From contig NZ_OCPC01000001.1 of assembly GCF_900220985.1 (NCBI RefSeq), forward strand, positions 660,836-724,835: a stretch of 64,000 nucleotides of DNA, given 5' to 3'. How positions within the stretch are numbered: the first letter of the stretch is position 1; each line of letters starts with the position of its first letter. Shown in pieces: positions 37,805 to 45,886 of the stretch. Under the pieces are notes generated by a model that worked only from the letters and a program-made list of their open reading frames with translations, was not told the DNA's origin and ran no database searches. The DNA is from Parahoeflea halophila. Its GTDB lineage: Bacteria > Pseudomonadota > Alphaproteobacteria > Rhizobiales > Rhizobiaceae. The position numbers and the translations under genes are program-made.

Positions 37805-38143
37805 ATGATCCGTAAACTGATTACCGCCGGCGCACTTGTTGCTGCCATGGCAACTCCGGCTCTGGCCGACCCTATCGAGGGCAACTGGAAGACCAAGAGC
37901 GGTGAGACCGCGGCGATCTCAAGCTGCGGTGGTTCCTACTGCGTAACTCTGAAAACCGGCAAACATAGCGGCAAACGCATCGGCAAGATGACGGGCAGCA
38001 ACGGAAGCTACTCCGGCACCATCACGGATCCCTCAAACGACAAGACCTACAAGGGATCCGCGTCGATTTCGGGCAAGACCATGAAGATGAAGGGCTGCGT
38101 GCTGGCGGTGTTGTGCCGCTCGGAGAACTGGTCGAAACTGTAA
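37805..38143 (+). CDS. DUF2147-like secreted protein
   Basis: 112 aa. Signal peptide (MIRKLITAGALVAAMATPALA, cut before DPIEGNW). Mature part begins PIEGNWKT and contains a repeated-strand pattern ending in GKTMKMKGCVLAVLCRSENW with four Cys in total (SSCGGSYC and GCVLAVLC), as in DUF2147 family proteins. The ATG at 37805 follows GGGAGGAA. Periplasmic; function unknown. A terminator follows. Confidence 0.85.
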   Translation: MIRKLITAGALVAAMATPALADPIEGNWKTKSGETAAISSCGGSYCVTLKTGKHSGKRIGKMTGSNGSYSGTITDPSNDKTYKGSASISGKTMKMKGCVLAVLCRSENWSKL

Positions 38144-38169
38144 TCCAGGCAGAAAACCACAGACTGACA

Positions 38170-38203
38170 GGCCCGCCCAGGTCATCTGGTGCGGGCCATT
38201 TTT
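38170..38203 (+). terminator. Rho-independent terminator after the DUF2147 gene
   Basis: GGCCCGCCCAG (38170-38180) pairs with CTGG and GCGGGCC (38186-38197, one bulged T), 5-base loop, followed by ATTTTTAT. Lies 26 bp after the stop and before the convergent GST gene. Confidence 0.85.
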
Positions 38204-38210
38204 ATGGCAC

Positions 38211-38912
38211 CTACCGTGCCTTCTGGCCGAACAGAACCTTTTGCGCATCCTTGTCTCCCGCCAGGTTCTTGCGGTGCTCGATTCCTACGTTGCACCCCTT
38301 CTCCACCGCCGGGCGGGCCATCAGAGTTTCGAACCAGCGCTTGAGCCTGGGGAATTCGTCGAGATTCTGTCCCTGGTTCTCGTAGCGCCGAACCCAGCCG
38401 ATCGCCGCCATATCGGCAATCGAGTAATCGCCAGCCAGAAAATCCCGGTCGGCCAGCCGCCGGTTCATCACACCATAAAGCCGGTTGACCTCATTGGTGT
38501 AGCGCTCGATCGCGTAGGGCACCTTTTCGGTCGCATATCGCCGGAAATGGTGCGCCTGCCCCGCCATTGGCCCCAGCCCACCCATCTGCCAGAACAGCCA
38601 TTGGTCGACCTCCGTGCGCGCGCGCTCTTCCGTCGGATAGAAGCGGCTGAACTTGCGGCCGAGATACTGCAGGATGGCGCCCGATTCAAAAACCGAGATC
38701 GGCTCATCATCAGGCCCCTCGGGATCGACAATGGCCGGCATCCTGTTGTTGGGTGCAATCGCCAGAAAGGAGGGTTCGAACTGCTCGCCCTTGCCGATAT
38801 TGACGTATCGGACCTCGTAGGGAACGTCCAGTTCCTCCATCATTATGGTGATTTTCCAGCCATTGGGTGTAGGCCAGTAATAAAGCTCGATGGGTTGGGT
38901 TTGGGTGGTCAT
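38211..38912 (-). CDS. Glutathione S-transferase, YfcG/YghU-like
   Basis: 233 aa. Thioredoxin-like N-terminal domain (LYYWPTPNGWKITIMMEELDVPYEVRYVNIGKGEQF, NNRMPAIVDPEG, VFESGAILQYLGRK) and an all-helical C-terminal domain (DFLAGDYSIADMAAIGWVRRY). Matches the Nu class with disulfide-bond reductase activity on glutathione. Start at 38912 after AAGGAACG. Single gene, convergent with the DUF2147 gene. Confidence 0.88.
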   Translation of the reverse strand: MTTQTQPIELYYWPTPNGWKITIMMEELDVPYEVRYVNIGKGEQFEPSFLAIAPNNRMPAIVDPEGPDDEPISVFESGAILQYLGRKFSRFYPTEERARTEVDQWLFWQMGGLGPMAGQAHHFRRYATEKVPYAIERYTNEVNRLYGVMNRRLADRDFLAGDYSIADMAAIGWVRRYENQGQNLDEFPRLKRWFETLMARPAVEKGCNVGIEHRKNLAGDKDAQKVLFGQKAR

Positions 38913-39115
38913 CACCGTTCCTTCTCTTCCAATCAGCAACACTTAGGAATGATCACCCGCATCTGGCAATACCCGCGCCGGCGGCTCGGCTCGCGCTCTT
39001 GCCGTGGCACAGCCACATCTCCGGTTAATCTCCTTGAACGCCAGATGAACGACCATCTCAGCTAAGGTTCAGCCGCAGCGTGCGAATGTTTCCTCACAGA
39101 CAGGGAACACGACAC

Positions 39116-39286
39116 ATGAGCACCATTGCACGCCGCTTCACCATCATCTGCCTGATCTTCATGATCTTCGCCTTGCTGATGGCCGCAGCTGTCGCCAATG
39201 GCGGACGTCGCAACAACTCATGGCACAAGGGCGCAATCGATCCTTGCTTGTTCCAGCCAGACCTCAATTGCGCAGCATCGCGCTGA
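39116..39286 (+). CDS. Small hypothetical membrane protein
   Basis: 56 aa. One hydrophobic helix (FTIICLIFMIFALLMAAAVA), then a polar tail with two Cys. CAGGGAA precedes the ATG by about 9 bases. No family recognised. It is followed 25 bp later by another small ORF, which supports a real transcript, but a gene this short needs evidence of expression. Confidence 0.45.
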   Translation: MSTIARRFTIICLIFMIFALLMAAAVANGGRRNNSWHKGAIDPCLFQPDLNCAASR

Positions 39287-39310
39287 CACCGACACGTAAG
39301 GATCGAGCAT

Positions 39311-39484
39311 ATGCGTACCAACATTCGAAACACTGTGACCACCCTGCTGCGGATGACTGCGCTGGTGAGTTTCCTGGTCGGCCCGGTCGGCGCCTTCGCC
39401 TACGCCCAGACAGGCGACAAGGGTCCGGGTCTTTCCGGCGCTGGTTACGTGCTCTATGTCAGCCTCCAGCGCAACAGCAAGTGA
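39311..39484 (+). CDS. Small hypothetical exported protein
   Basis: 57 aa, read by hand: starts MRTNIRNTVTTLL, hydrophobic segment up to GPVGAFAYAQ, then a short Gly-rich tail ending QRNSK. Looks like a signal peptide with a small secreted or anchored product. AAGGA lies about 10 bases before the ATG. No homology recognised; paired with the small gene just upstream. Confidence 0.45.
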   Translation: MRTNIRNTVTTLLRMTALVSFLVGPVGAFAYAQTGDKGPGLSGAGYVLYVSLQRNSK

Positions 39485-39603
39485 TCCGGATGGCTCGCCC
39501 CGCCCGGCAACGGGCGCAGCTGGCCGCCCGCCTTAGCTGCGCTGAAAGTGCTTTCGGCATCGCGCGTCTTTTCCTTGACGTGGATTGTCGTCTATAACGA
39601 TGC

Positions 39604-41103
39604 ATGGACCAGAGAATCCCTTCCCACACCGTCAATGGCTTCGTTTCACCGCCCCCCATCGAACCGCAGGAATTTTCCGACGCGGCGAGTGCGGTTGCGG
39701 CCCTCGAAGCCATTTATGATCGCAATACCCGCTTTCTGTGCGAGGCCTTTCAGGACCTTGCGACATCGAGACCGGCAGGACGCTATCGCGCCTTCTATCC
39801 GCAGATAAGCTTCGAAACGACATCCTTCGGCATGGTCGATTCCCGCCTGTCTTACGGACACGTCGTCTCGCCTGGCCGCTATGCGGCAACCATCACCCGA
39901 CCGGCGCTGTTCCGCGCCTATCTGACAACCCAGTTCGAACTGCTGCTGCGCAATCACGGCACACCCCTGACGATTTCGGAATCGGACACGCCGATTCCGC
40001 TGCATTTCGCCTTTGGCGAAGGCGCCTATGTGGAAGCGGCCGTCGCCGAGAAACTCGACATACCGCTGCGCGACCTGTTCGATACACCCGATCTCGCCAC
40101 CACCGATGACGAGATCGTCAACGGGCTGTACGAACCTGGTCCCGGCGAATCGCTTCCGCTGGCCCCCTTCAAGGCTCAGAGGATCGATTACTCGCTGGCA
40201 AGGCTGTCGCATTACACCGCCACGGCCCCCGACCATTTCCAGAATTTCGTGCTGTTCACCAACTACCAGTTCTACATCGACGAGTTCTGCGCCTATGCGC
40301 GCTCGCTGATGGCTGAAGGCGACAGCGAATATGATTTCTTCGTCGAGCCCGGCAATCTGATCACCCCCTCCGGCCATGGCAGCCCGACCGAAGGGGTTGC
40401 CCCGCCGCGCCTGCCGCAGATGCCGGCCTACCACCTCAAGCGGAAAGACCATTGCGGCATCACCATGGTCAATATCGGCGTCGGGCCATCCAATGCCAAG
40501 ACCATCACCGACCATGTCGCCGTCCTGCGGCCGCATGCCTGGCTGATGCTCGGCCACTGTGCGGGCTTGCGCAACAGCCAGGCGCTTGGGGACTATGTCT
40601 TGGCCCACGCCTATGTTCGCGAGGACCATGTGCTTGACGACGACCTTCCGGCCTGGGTGCCGATCCCGGCGCTGGCCGAGGTTCAGGTCGCCGTTCAGGA
40701 CGCTGTCGCCGAAGTCACCGGTCTCGAGGGCTATGATCTCAAGCGCATTATGCGCACAGGCACGGTGGCCACCATCGACAACCGCAACTGGGAACTCAGG
40801 GACCAGCGCGGCCCGGTGCAGCGCCTGTCGCAGTCACGCGCCATCGCGCTCGACATGGAATCGGCCACGATCGCCGCCAACGGGTTTCGCTTCCGGGTTC
40901 CCTACGGCACGCTGCTGTGCGTGTCAGACAAGCCGCTGCATGGCGAGCTGAAGCTGCCTGGCATGGCCTCGGCCTTCTACAAGACCCAGGTCAACCAGCA
41001 CCTGCAGATCGGCCTGCGGGCGATGCAGAAACTCGCCGCCATGCCGCCCGAGCGGCTGCATTCACGAAAACTCAGAAGCTTCTTCGAGACGGCGTTTCAG
41101 TAA
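39604..41103 (+). CDS. amn: AMP nucleosidase
   Basis: 499 aa enzyme that hydrolyses AMP to adenine and ribose 5-phosphate, balancing adenylate pools. N-terminal AMP-nucleosidase-specific domain (SYGHVVSPGRYAATITRPALFRAYLTTQ) precedes a nucleoside-phosphorylase-like core with VNIGVGPSNAKTITDHVAVLRPHAWLMLGHCAGLRNSQ and ALDMESATIAANGFRFRVPYGTLLCVSDKPLHGELKLPGMA. Length and motifs are typical. Followed by a terminator. Confidence 0.95.
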   Translation: MDQRIPSHTVNGFVSPPPIEPQEFSDAASAVAALEAIYDRNTRFLCEAFQDLATSRPAGRYRAFYPQISFETTSFGMVDSRLSYGHVVSPGRYAATITRPALFRAYLTTQFELLLRNHGTPLTISESDTPIPLHFAFGEGAYVEAAVAEKLDIPLRDLFDTPDLATTDDEIVNGLYEPGPGESLPLAPFKAQRIDYSLARLSHYTATAPDHFQNFVLFTNYQFYIDEFCAYARSLMAEGDSEYDFFVEPGNLITPSGHGSPTEGVAPPRLPQMPAYHLKRKDHCGITMVNIGVGPSNAKTITDHVAVLRPHAWLMLGHCAGLRNSQALGDYVLAHAYVREDHVLDDDLPAWVPIPALAEVQVAVQDAVAEVTGLEGYDLKRIMRTGTVATIDNRNWELRDQRGPVQRLSQSRAIALDMESATIAANGFRFRVPYGTLLCVSDKPLHGELKLPGMASAFYKTQVNQHLQIGLRAMQKLAAMPPERLHSRKLRSFFETAFQ

Positions 41104-41111
41104 CAGCAAAA

Positions 41112-41143
41112 AAAGGGCGGGGTCCAAGGATTCCGCCTTTCTT
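41112..41143 (+). terminator. Rho-independent terminator after amn
   Basis: AAAGGGCGG (41112-41120) pairs with CCGCCTTT (41133-41140) with one bulged G; GTCC/GGAT extend inside. Followed by CTTC. Starts 8 bp after the amn stop. Confidence 0.65.
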
Positions 41144-41307
41144 CAAGGAAGTCGGATTTCTCGCTAACGGCTCGAACGGGCGGCATGCAGACATCCGTTG
41201 CAGATTGAACGAACGTCAGAAGTGCGGACTAAAGCGCCAATTCGCTGCGCCTGCGCGAACGAGGGATTTCTCGAAGCCTGCCTAAGTGCGGCAGGCCTCG
41301 AAAGACG

Positions 41308-41886
41308 CTATTTGCGTCCCACAGACAGTTCTGCCCTTACCGCTTCATCTTCGTCTAGAAAGGCTTCTTCTGTCGATGCTCCAACGGCGTCGAAGTAGCG
41401 GCTCAAAAAACTTCGAAAGGACGCCGCCAATGCAATGTCTGCAATGTTCAGGTCGCTGAACCCGACGGACCGGAGGCGCTCGATATCCTGCTCGGTAATC
41501 GTTGACGCGTCGCGTGTGATTTTCTCAGCATAAGCGAGCATTTGGACCTGTCGCTCGGTCAAGCCGGCATTGCGGAAGTCACGGTATGCTGCAAGCGCCG
41601 TATCGCGCCCGATCATTCCCGACAACATCTTGAAATGCGTGTGAGAACAATAGCTTGACGGCACCGATCGTGCCGCGATGAACGAAATGAGCCGAAAATC
41701 GACAAGGTCCAGCGAAAATCCGTCCCTGATCTGGTGCAGGAGTGCTTCGACCGGGATAATGATGTCAGGTCGTGCAGACCAGCATTGGGTCGCCTCCATG
41801 ACGCGCCCCATCGACGCAATCTCTGCTTCATAAAGCGCCGCAATGTCGCCGGTCGCTTCGTTTGGTTCGATTGTCTTAATGTACAT
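41308..41886 (-). CDS. AhpD-like / carboxymuconolactone decarboxylase-family protein, single-Cys variant
   Basis: 192 aa helical protein of the uncharacterised peroxidase-related AhpD group. Start MYIKTIEPNEATGDIAALYEAEI and the TERQVQMLAYAEKITRDASTITEQDIERLRSVGFSDLNIADIAL segment are typical. The motif that normally reads CxxC-x-x-(x)H is SSYCSHTH, so the first Cys is Ser and only the second remains, which argues against classic peroxidase chemistry. The ATG at 41886 gives the family start; a longer in-frame N-terminus exists. Confidence 0.82.
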   Translation of the reverse strand: MYIKTIEPNEATGDIAALYEAEIASMGRVMEATQCWSARPDIIIPVEALLHQIRDGFSLDLVDFRLISFIAARSVPSSYCSHTHFKMLSGMIGRDTALAAYRDFRNAGLTERQVQMLAYAEKITRDASTITEQDIERLRSVGFSDLNIADIALAASFRSFLSRYFDAVGASTEEAFLDEDEAVRAELSVGRK

Positions 41887-42264
41887 GGCCAGTTCCCAAC
41901 AACCGTGCTCGAAAAAGCGTACGCCAACCTGGGCCATCTGGCAATTCTGGAAAGAGCTCGTCGTATTGCTCGATAGGCACCCGGTTCGCCAAAAGAACGT
42001 CTCTTGCGAATTAGCCACATCGGCGCATGTGGTTATACCATGCGGACGATTGGCTCCTTAAAAGCATCGTCAGAAGTGCTCGCTGCTGCCCTTCGGTGCA
42101 GACGGGATGAATAACTGTTGTGGCCTGAAGTGACAGTCGGCGATAAAGACCGACTGTCTCGAGAGGGTTCGTAGCAAACCAAAACCGCCTGCAGACAAAC
42201 GCTTGCTCAAAGTCCGCACCGCAAAGCTGCAATTTCAGGCAAAGCTCAGCGGCGCGGCAACAAA
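41887..42264. other. 378-bp intergenic region
   Basis: Gap between the AhpD-like gene and the 3' end of the ETF-ubiquinone oxidoreductase gene, both on the minus strand, so it holds the AhpD-like promoter. I see no gene, strong hairpin or repeat in it. Confidence 0.5.
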
Positions 42265-43929
42265 TTACATGTTGGTATAGACCGGCCCTTCGCCGCCCTG
42301 CGGCGGGACCCAGTTGATGTTCTGGTTCGGGTCCTTGATGTCGCAGGTCTTGCAGTGGACGCAGTTCTGCGCGTTGATCACGAAGGTCGGCACGCCGTCG
42401 GTTTCCACCCATTCATACACGCCTGCGGGGCAGTAGCGATTGGATGGCCCGCCATAGACATCCAGTTCCGAAATCTTCTGCAACTCCGGATCCTTCAGCT
42501 GCAGGTGAATAGGCTGGTCTTCCTCGTGGTTGGTGTTGGACAGGAACACCGAGGACAGCTTGTCGAAAGTCAGCACGCCGTCAGGCTTCGGATACTCGAT
42601 CTTCTTGTGCTTTGCCGCCGGCTCAAGGGCTGCGTAATCCGGCTTGCCGTGCCCCATCGTGCCGAAAGGCGACATGCCGAACAGCGTGTTGAGCCACATG
42701 TCAAGGCCGCCCACTGTCACACCAAGGATCGTGCCGAGCTTCGACCACAAAGGTTTGACGTTGCGAACCTTCTTCAGGTCCTTGCCGATCTCGGATGTGC
42801 GCCAGGCTTCGTCATAGCCATCCAATGTGTCCTGTGCGCGGCCCGCTGCAATGGCTTCCGCGGCATGTTCAGCCGCCATCATGCCCGACAGCACCGCATT
42901 GTGCGATCCCTTGATGCGGGCGACATTGACGAAACCGGCCGAACAGCCGATCAGCGCACCGCCCGGGAAGGTTAGCTTCGGCACCGACTGCCAGCCACCT
43001 TCGGAGATGGCACGGGCGCCATAGCCCAGCCGCTTGCCGCCTTCGAACACCGGCGCAATGGACGGGTGGGTCTTGAAGCGCTGGAATTCCTCGAATGGCG
43101 ACAGCCAGGGGTTCTTGTAGTTGAGATGAAGCACGAAGCCGACCGCCACCTGGTTGTCTTCAAGGTGATACAGAAACGATCCGCCGCCGGTCTTCGTGTC
43201 GAGTGGCCAGCCAAACGAGTGCTGCACCAGACCTGGCTTGTGATGCTCCGGCTTGACCTGCCAGAGCTCCTTCAGGCCGATGCCGTATTTTTGCGGCTCC
43301 CGGTCTTCATCAAGTTTGTATTTCGAGATCAGCCGCTTGGCCAGCGAACCGCGCACACCCTCGCCTATCAGCACGTATTTGCCCAGAAGCGCCATGCCGC
43401 GTGCGTAATTCGGGCCCGGTTCGCCGTTGCGCTCGACACCCATGTCGCCGGTGGCCACTCCGATCACTGCGCCTTCGTCGTTGGTCAGCACCTCGTCAGC
43501 CGCAAAGCCCGGATAGACCTCGACGCCCAGTTCTTCGGCGCGTGCGGCCAGCCACTTGGTCACATTGGAAAGCGAGACGATGAAATTGCCGTGATTGTTC
43601 ATCAGCGGCGGCATCATGAAGTTCGGCAAGCGGATCGAGCCCGCCGGGCCGAGCACCAGGAAGTGGTCCGCCTTGACCGGTGTCTTGAACGGATGATCGG
43701 GATCGTCGCGCCAGTCGGGAATGAGTTTGTCGATCCCGATGGGGTCCACGACCGCGCCCGAGAGAATATGCGCGCCAACTTCGCCGCCCTTCTCCAGAAC
43801 GACGACCGTCAGCTCGGGATTCACCTGCTTGAGCCGGATCGCCGCTGACAGCCCGGCAGGGCCTGCGCCGACGATCACCACATCAAATTCCATGCTCTCG
43901 CGCTCTGGAAGCTCATTCACATCAGTCAT
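42265..43929 (-). CDS. Electron transfer flavoprotein-ubiquinone oxidoreductase
   Basis: 554 aa membrane-peripheral flavoprotein moving electrons from ETF to ubiquinone during fatty-acid and branched-chain amino-acid oxidation. FAD motif VVIVGAGPAGLSAAIRLKQ at the N-terminus; quinone/FAD stretch LIGEGVRGSLAKRLISKY; C-terminal [4Fe-4S] site with RYCPAGVYEW, NAQNCVHCKTCDIKDPNQNINWV (four Cys). Full length. Triple ACGT array upstream. Confidence 0.96.
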   Translation of the reverse strand: MTDVNELPERESMEFDVVIVGAGPAGLSAAIRLKQVNPELTVVVLEKGGEVGAHILSGAVVDPIGIDKLIPDWRDDPDHPFKTPVKADHFLVLGPAGSIRLPNFMMPPLMNNHGNFIVSLSNVTKWLAARAEELGVEVYPGFAADEVLTNDEGAVIGVATGDMGVERNGEPGPNYARGMALLGKYVLIGEGVRGSLAKRLISKYKLDEDREPQKYGIGLKELWQVKPEHHKPGLVQHSFGWPLDTKTGGGSFLYHLEDNQVAVGFVLHLNYKNPWLSPFEEFQRFKTHPSIAPVFEGGKRLGYGARAISEGGWQSVPKLTFPGGALIGCSAGFVNVARIKGSHNAVLSGMMAAEHAAEAIAAGRAQDTLDGYDEAWRTSEIGKDLKKVRNVKPLWSKLGTILGVTVGGLDMWLNTLFGMSPFGTMGHGKPDYAALEPAAKHKKIEYPKPDGVLTFDKLSSVFLSNTNHEEDQPIHLQLKDPELQKISELDVYGGPSNRYCPAGVYEWVETDGVPTFVINAQNCVHCKTCDIKDPNQNINWVPPQGGEGPVYTNM

Positions 43930-44286
43930 CGGACGTCCTCACCTCTTCGACCCCACACTGCCGCGAGACGGCAGACGCTCAGGATCACTCCATATCTGGT
44001 CCGGCGGCAGTGCGGTAAGCTGGACAACCGTCCATGCTCCCTCTCTACCCCGGCTGACCTTGCGGCCTGTCCACCCTGTTTGGCAAATGACGCGCACGAA
44101 GTCGAGACGGGATGCAACAGGATTTGCATTGTCTCCTAGCAAAACCTGACGTGAACGTAAACGTCAATCGACTGCGGCATTCGCTCGCGCTGAACTGCGG
44201 GTCATTCAGCTCATGGCGTAAGAATCCGCAGGAAGACGCCAGGTCGCCTGGCGCAGGCAGCTGACACGCCTGGCTTGTCTGCCTGG
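43930..44286. other. 357-bp intergenic region upstream of the ETF-QO gene
   Basis: Between the ETF-QO start and the PAS gene stop. Contains the ACGT array at 44147-44166; otherwise no gene or strong structure recognised. Confidence 0.5.
44147..44166. promoter_or_regulatory. Triple ACGT array, possible LiuR-type operator
   Basis: TGACGTGAACGTAAACGTCA: three ACGT cores every 6 bp inside an inverted TGACGT/ACGTCA frame, 218 bp upstream of the ETF-QO start. MerR-family LiuR sites in proteobacteria have ACGT cores at this spacing and control branched-chain amino-acid degradation and ETF genes. The long distance to the gene is unusual. Confidence 0.45.
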
Positions 44287-44994
44287 TCAGGCCATTCGAG
44301 CAAACATTGGCTGCATGTTGAGCACGAGCACGGCACCGGCAATCACCCTGTCAGGCCCCATCAGCGGCGTCATGCGGCAATTGACTTCGAAGAGCCGGCC
44401 ATGCGCATCGGGGGTCTCGTAGGAGTAGTTTATCCGAGCACCGCCGAAACATTGGTCGATCCGTGGCTTGGCCCGCGTCTGAAACCGCTTCTGGTCTATT
44501 ACGTCGAGCATGTGCTTGCCGATAAAGTCCGATGGCTGCTTGTTGTGGAACTCGGCATTGCGGCGGTTGCAATAGATATACCGGTAATCAAGCCCGATGA
44601 CCGCCACCCTTTCCGGTATGGAATCCAGAACAAGTTCCTGCAAGCACGGATCGTAGCCGTCCGTAACCGGGATCTGTTCCAGCGCGGCGGAGACCGGCCT
44701 TTGCCCGCCATTTGCGCCCAGATACCGCATGAACAGGGTCGACATCATGGTGGTGTAGCGCTTGACACTGAAATCGTCTTCGCAATTGTTCATCGCAAGG
44801 CGATTGAAGAAGCCGATTTGGGCCATGATCTCGCTGTGGCTGACCGCTTGAAAGTCGAAGATGCGTCGGGTCAAGGGCTGAAGCTGCGCATCAATACGAT
44901 CAACCTCACATTCGTCGCCACGACGCACTGCGAAAAGCAATTCATCACTAAGGTGGTCAAATTTTCTGATCAGATCAGATAACATATAGCCCAT
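44287..44994 (-). CDS. PAS domain protein of unknown output
   Basis: 235 aa. N-terminal half is helical with no recognised domain; residues about 110-228 form a PAS sensor fold (LQELVLDSIPERVAVIGLDYRYIYCNRRNAEFHN, FIGKHMLDVI, YETPDAHGRLFEVNCRMTPLMG). No kinase, GGDEF, EAL or DNA-binding part, so it may act through partners. GGGGAA lies about 9 bases upstream of the start. Confidence 0.8.
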   Translation of the reverse strand: MGYMLSDLIRKFDHLSDELLFAVRRGDECEVDRIDAQLQPLTRRIFDFQAVSHSEIMAQIGFFNRLAMNNCEDDFSVKRYTTMMSTLFMRYLGANGGQRPVSAALEQIPVTDGYDPCLQELVLDSIPERVAVIGLDYRYIYCNRRNAEFHNKQPSDFIGKHMLDVIDQKRFQTRAKPRIDQCFGGARINYSYETPDAHGRLFEVNCRMTPLMGPDRVIAGAVLVLNMQPMFARMA

Positions 44995-45452
44995 TATTAT
45001 TGTTCCCCGGCTACTTTAGTGGAACCTGTATAGAGACAATTTCATGTTTTCTGCAAGTCGATCGGGACGTTGTCTTCAGCCCTCCTGGACTTGATCGCAG
45101 GCAGGAATTACCGCTGTTGAAGCAACGACTACTGAAATAATTTCTGTCCACAACAAAAATACTGATCGCAGGAAAACTTAAAGCATTGTTTTTAAGTCGA
45201 AAAATGCCAAGCCACAAGCAGGCAGAAGTACGCCGGTGAACACTTGGGAAAGTCATAGCCAGCGCGATTTGACCTGCTGCACGCCACAACCGGTGTCAAG
45301 CAAAAGATCAAATGTCGGATATCATTGGCAGCGCGCGGGCGTCGGGTAAGGCAACCATTGCCAGCCGGACGTGAATCACTGTGAGCAGCAGCTGCCACTC
45401 TTGGGCCGGTTGAAGCCGGTGAACGACATGGAATTGGACATACAACAACGGC
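44995..45452. other. 458-bp intergenic region
   Basis: Between the PAS gene start and the fnr remnant. AT-richer than its surroundings. The 10-mer TGATCGCAGG occurs twice (45092-45101 and 45163-45172), 71 bp apart. No believable gene; open frames lack ribosome sites. It may hold the eroded promoter and neighbours of the fnr remnant. Confidence 0.5.
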
Positions 45453-45743
45453 CTATTGTGAGGCTCTTTCAGCCAACCGCGTCAGGTTTGGAACCTCGTC
45501 CTGACGGTGGTTGCTGATCAGGATCATGTCGTCCTGTCGCAACCGGGTCATCCGGCGGCTGACGGTTTCAATCGTCAGCCCAGGAAAATCCGCAATATCC
45601 GCGCACATCAGCGGAAGGTCGAATCGGATCGCCCATCTCGCCTCGCGCTTTTCCGGATTGGATGGGGAATCGACAACCAGGTGGTAATCTTGTGCTGGTT
45701 GATGATGCCGGTCATCAAACCCTCTTGCGCGCAACGGCGACAC
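45453..45743 (-). pseudogene. Remnant of an FNR/FixK-family regulator (DNA-binding domain only)
   Basis: The open frame encodes 96 aa; its C-terminal half (RFDLPLMCADIADFPGLTIE, then TVSRRMTRLRQDDMI) aligns by pattern with the winged helix of CRP/FNR regulators, which normally read LP-x-(N)-DIADYLGLTIETVSR. The cNMP-like sensor domain with Fe-S cysteines is absent upstream, and a Pro sits inside the HTH (DFPGLT instead of DYLGLT). Intact members are usually about 230-250 aa. It lies divergently next to hemN, where fnrN/fnrL is often found, so this is probably a decayed fnrN. Confidence 0.75.
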
Positions 45744-45819
45744 AACCTGCGCCCCCTCGCTTCACCGTCGAGGCCATCTTTGGCGCTCACGCACGATCGC
45801 GATGAAAGATCAGCGCGAT

Positions 45820-45833
45820 TTGATCAAAGTCAA
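45820..45833. promoter_or_regulatory. FNR/FixK-type box upstream of hemN
   Basis: TTGAT-N4-GTCAA, nine of ten consensus bases of the anaerobox TTGAT-N4-ATCAA. Its centre is about 60 bp upstream of the hemN ATG, a fitting position for activation under low oxygen. The adjacent regulator is a remnant, so another FNR/FixK protein must be acting. Confidence 0.75.
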
Positions 45834-45886
45834 GGCGCACGCGCTCCGGGCGCGCAATCTGAAGGCTGACACCAAAGAGGCAGAAT

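Noticed and set aside
39575-39598. TTGACG and TATAAC before amn as a sigma-70 promoter
   Set aside because: Spacing is 12 bp, far from 17 bp, and the second element overlaps the translation start region.
45011-45289. Minus-strand open frame of 92 codons
   Set aside because: No ribosome site, Cys- and Ser-rich composition unlike neighbours, no recognisable domain.
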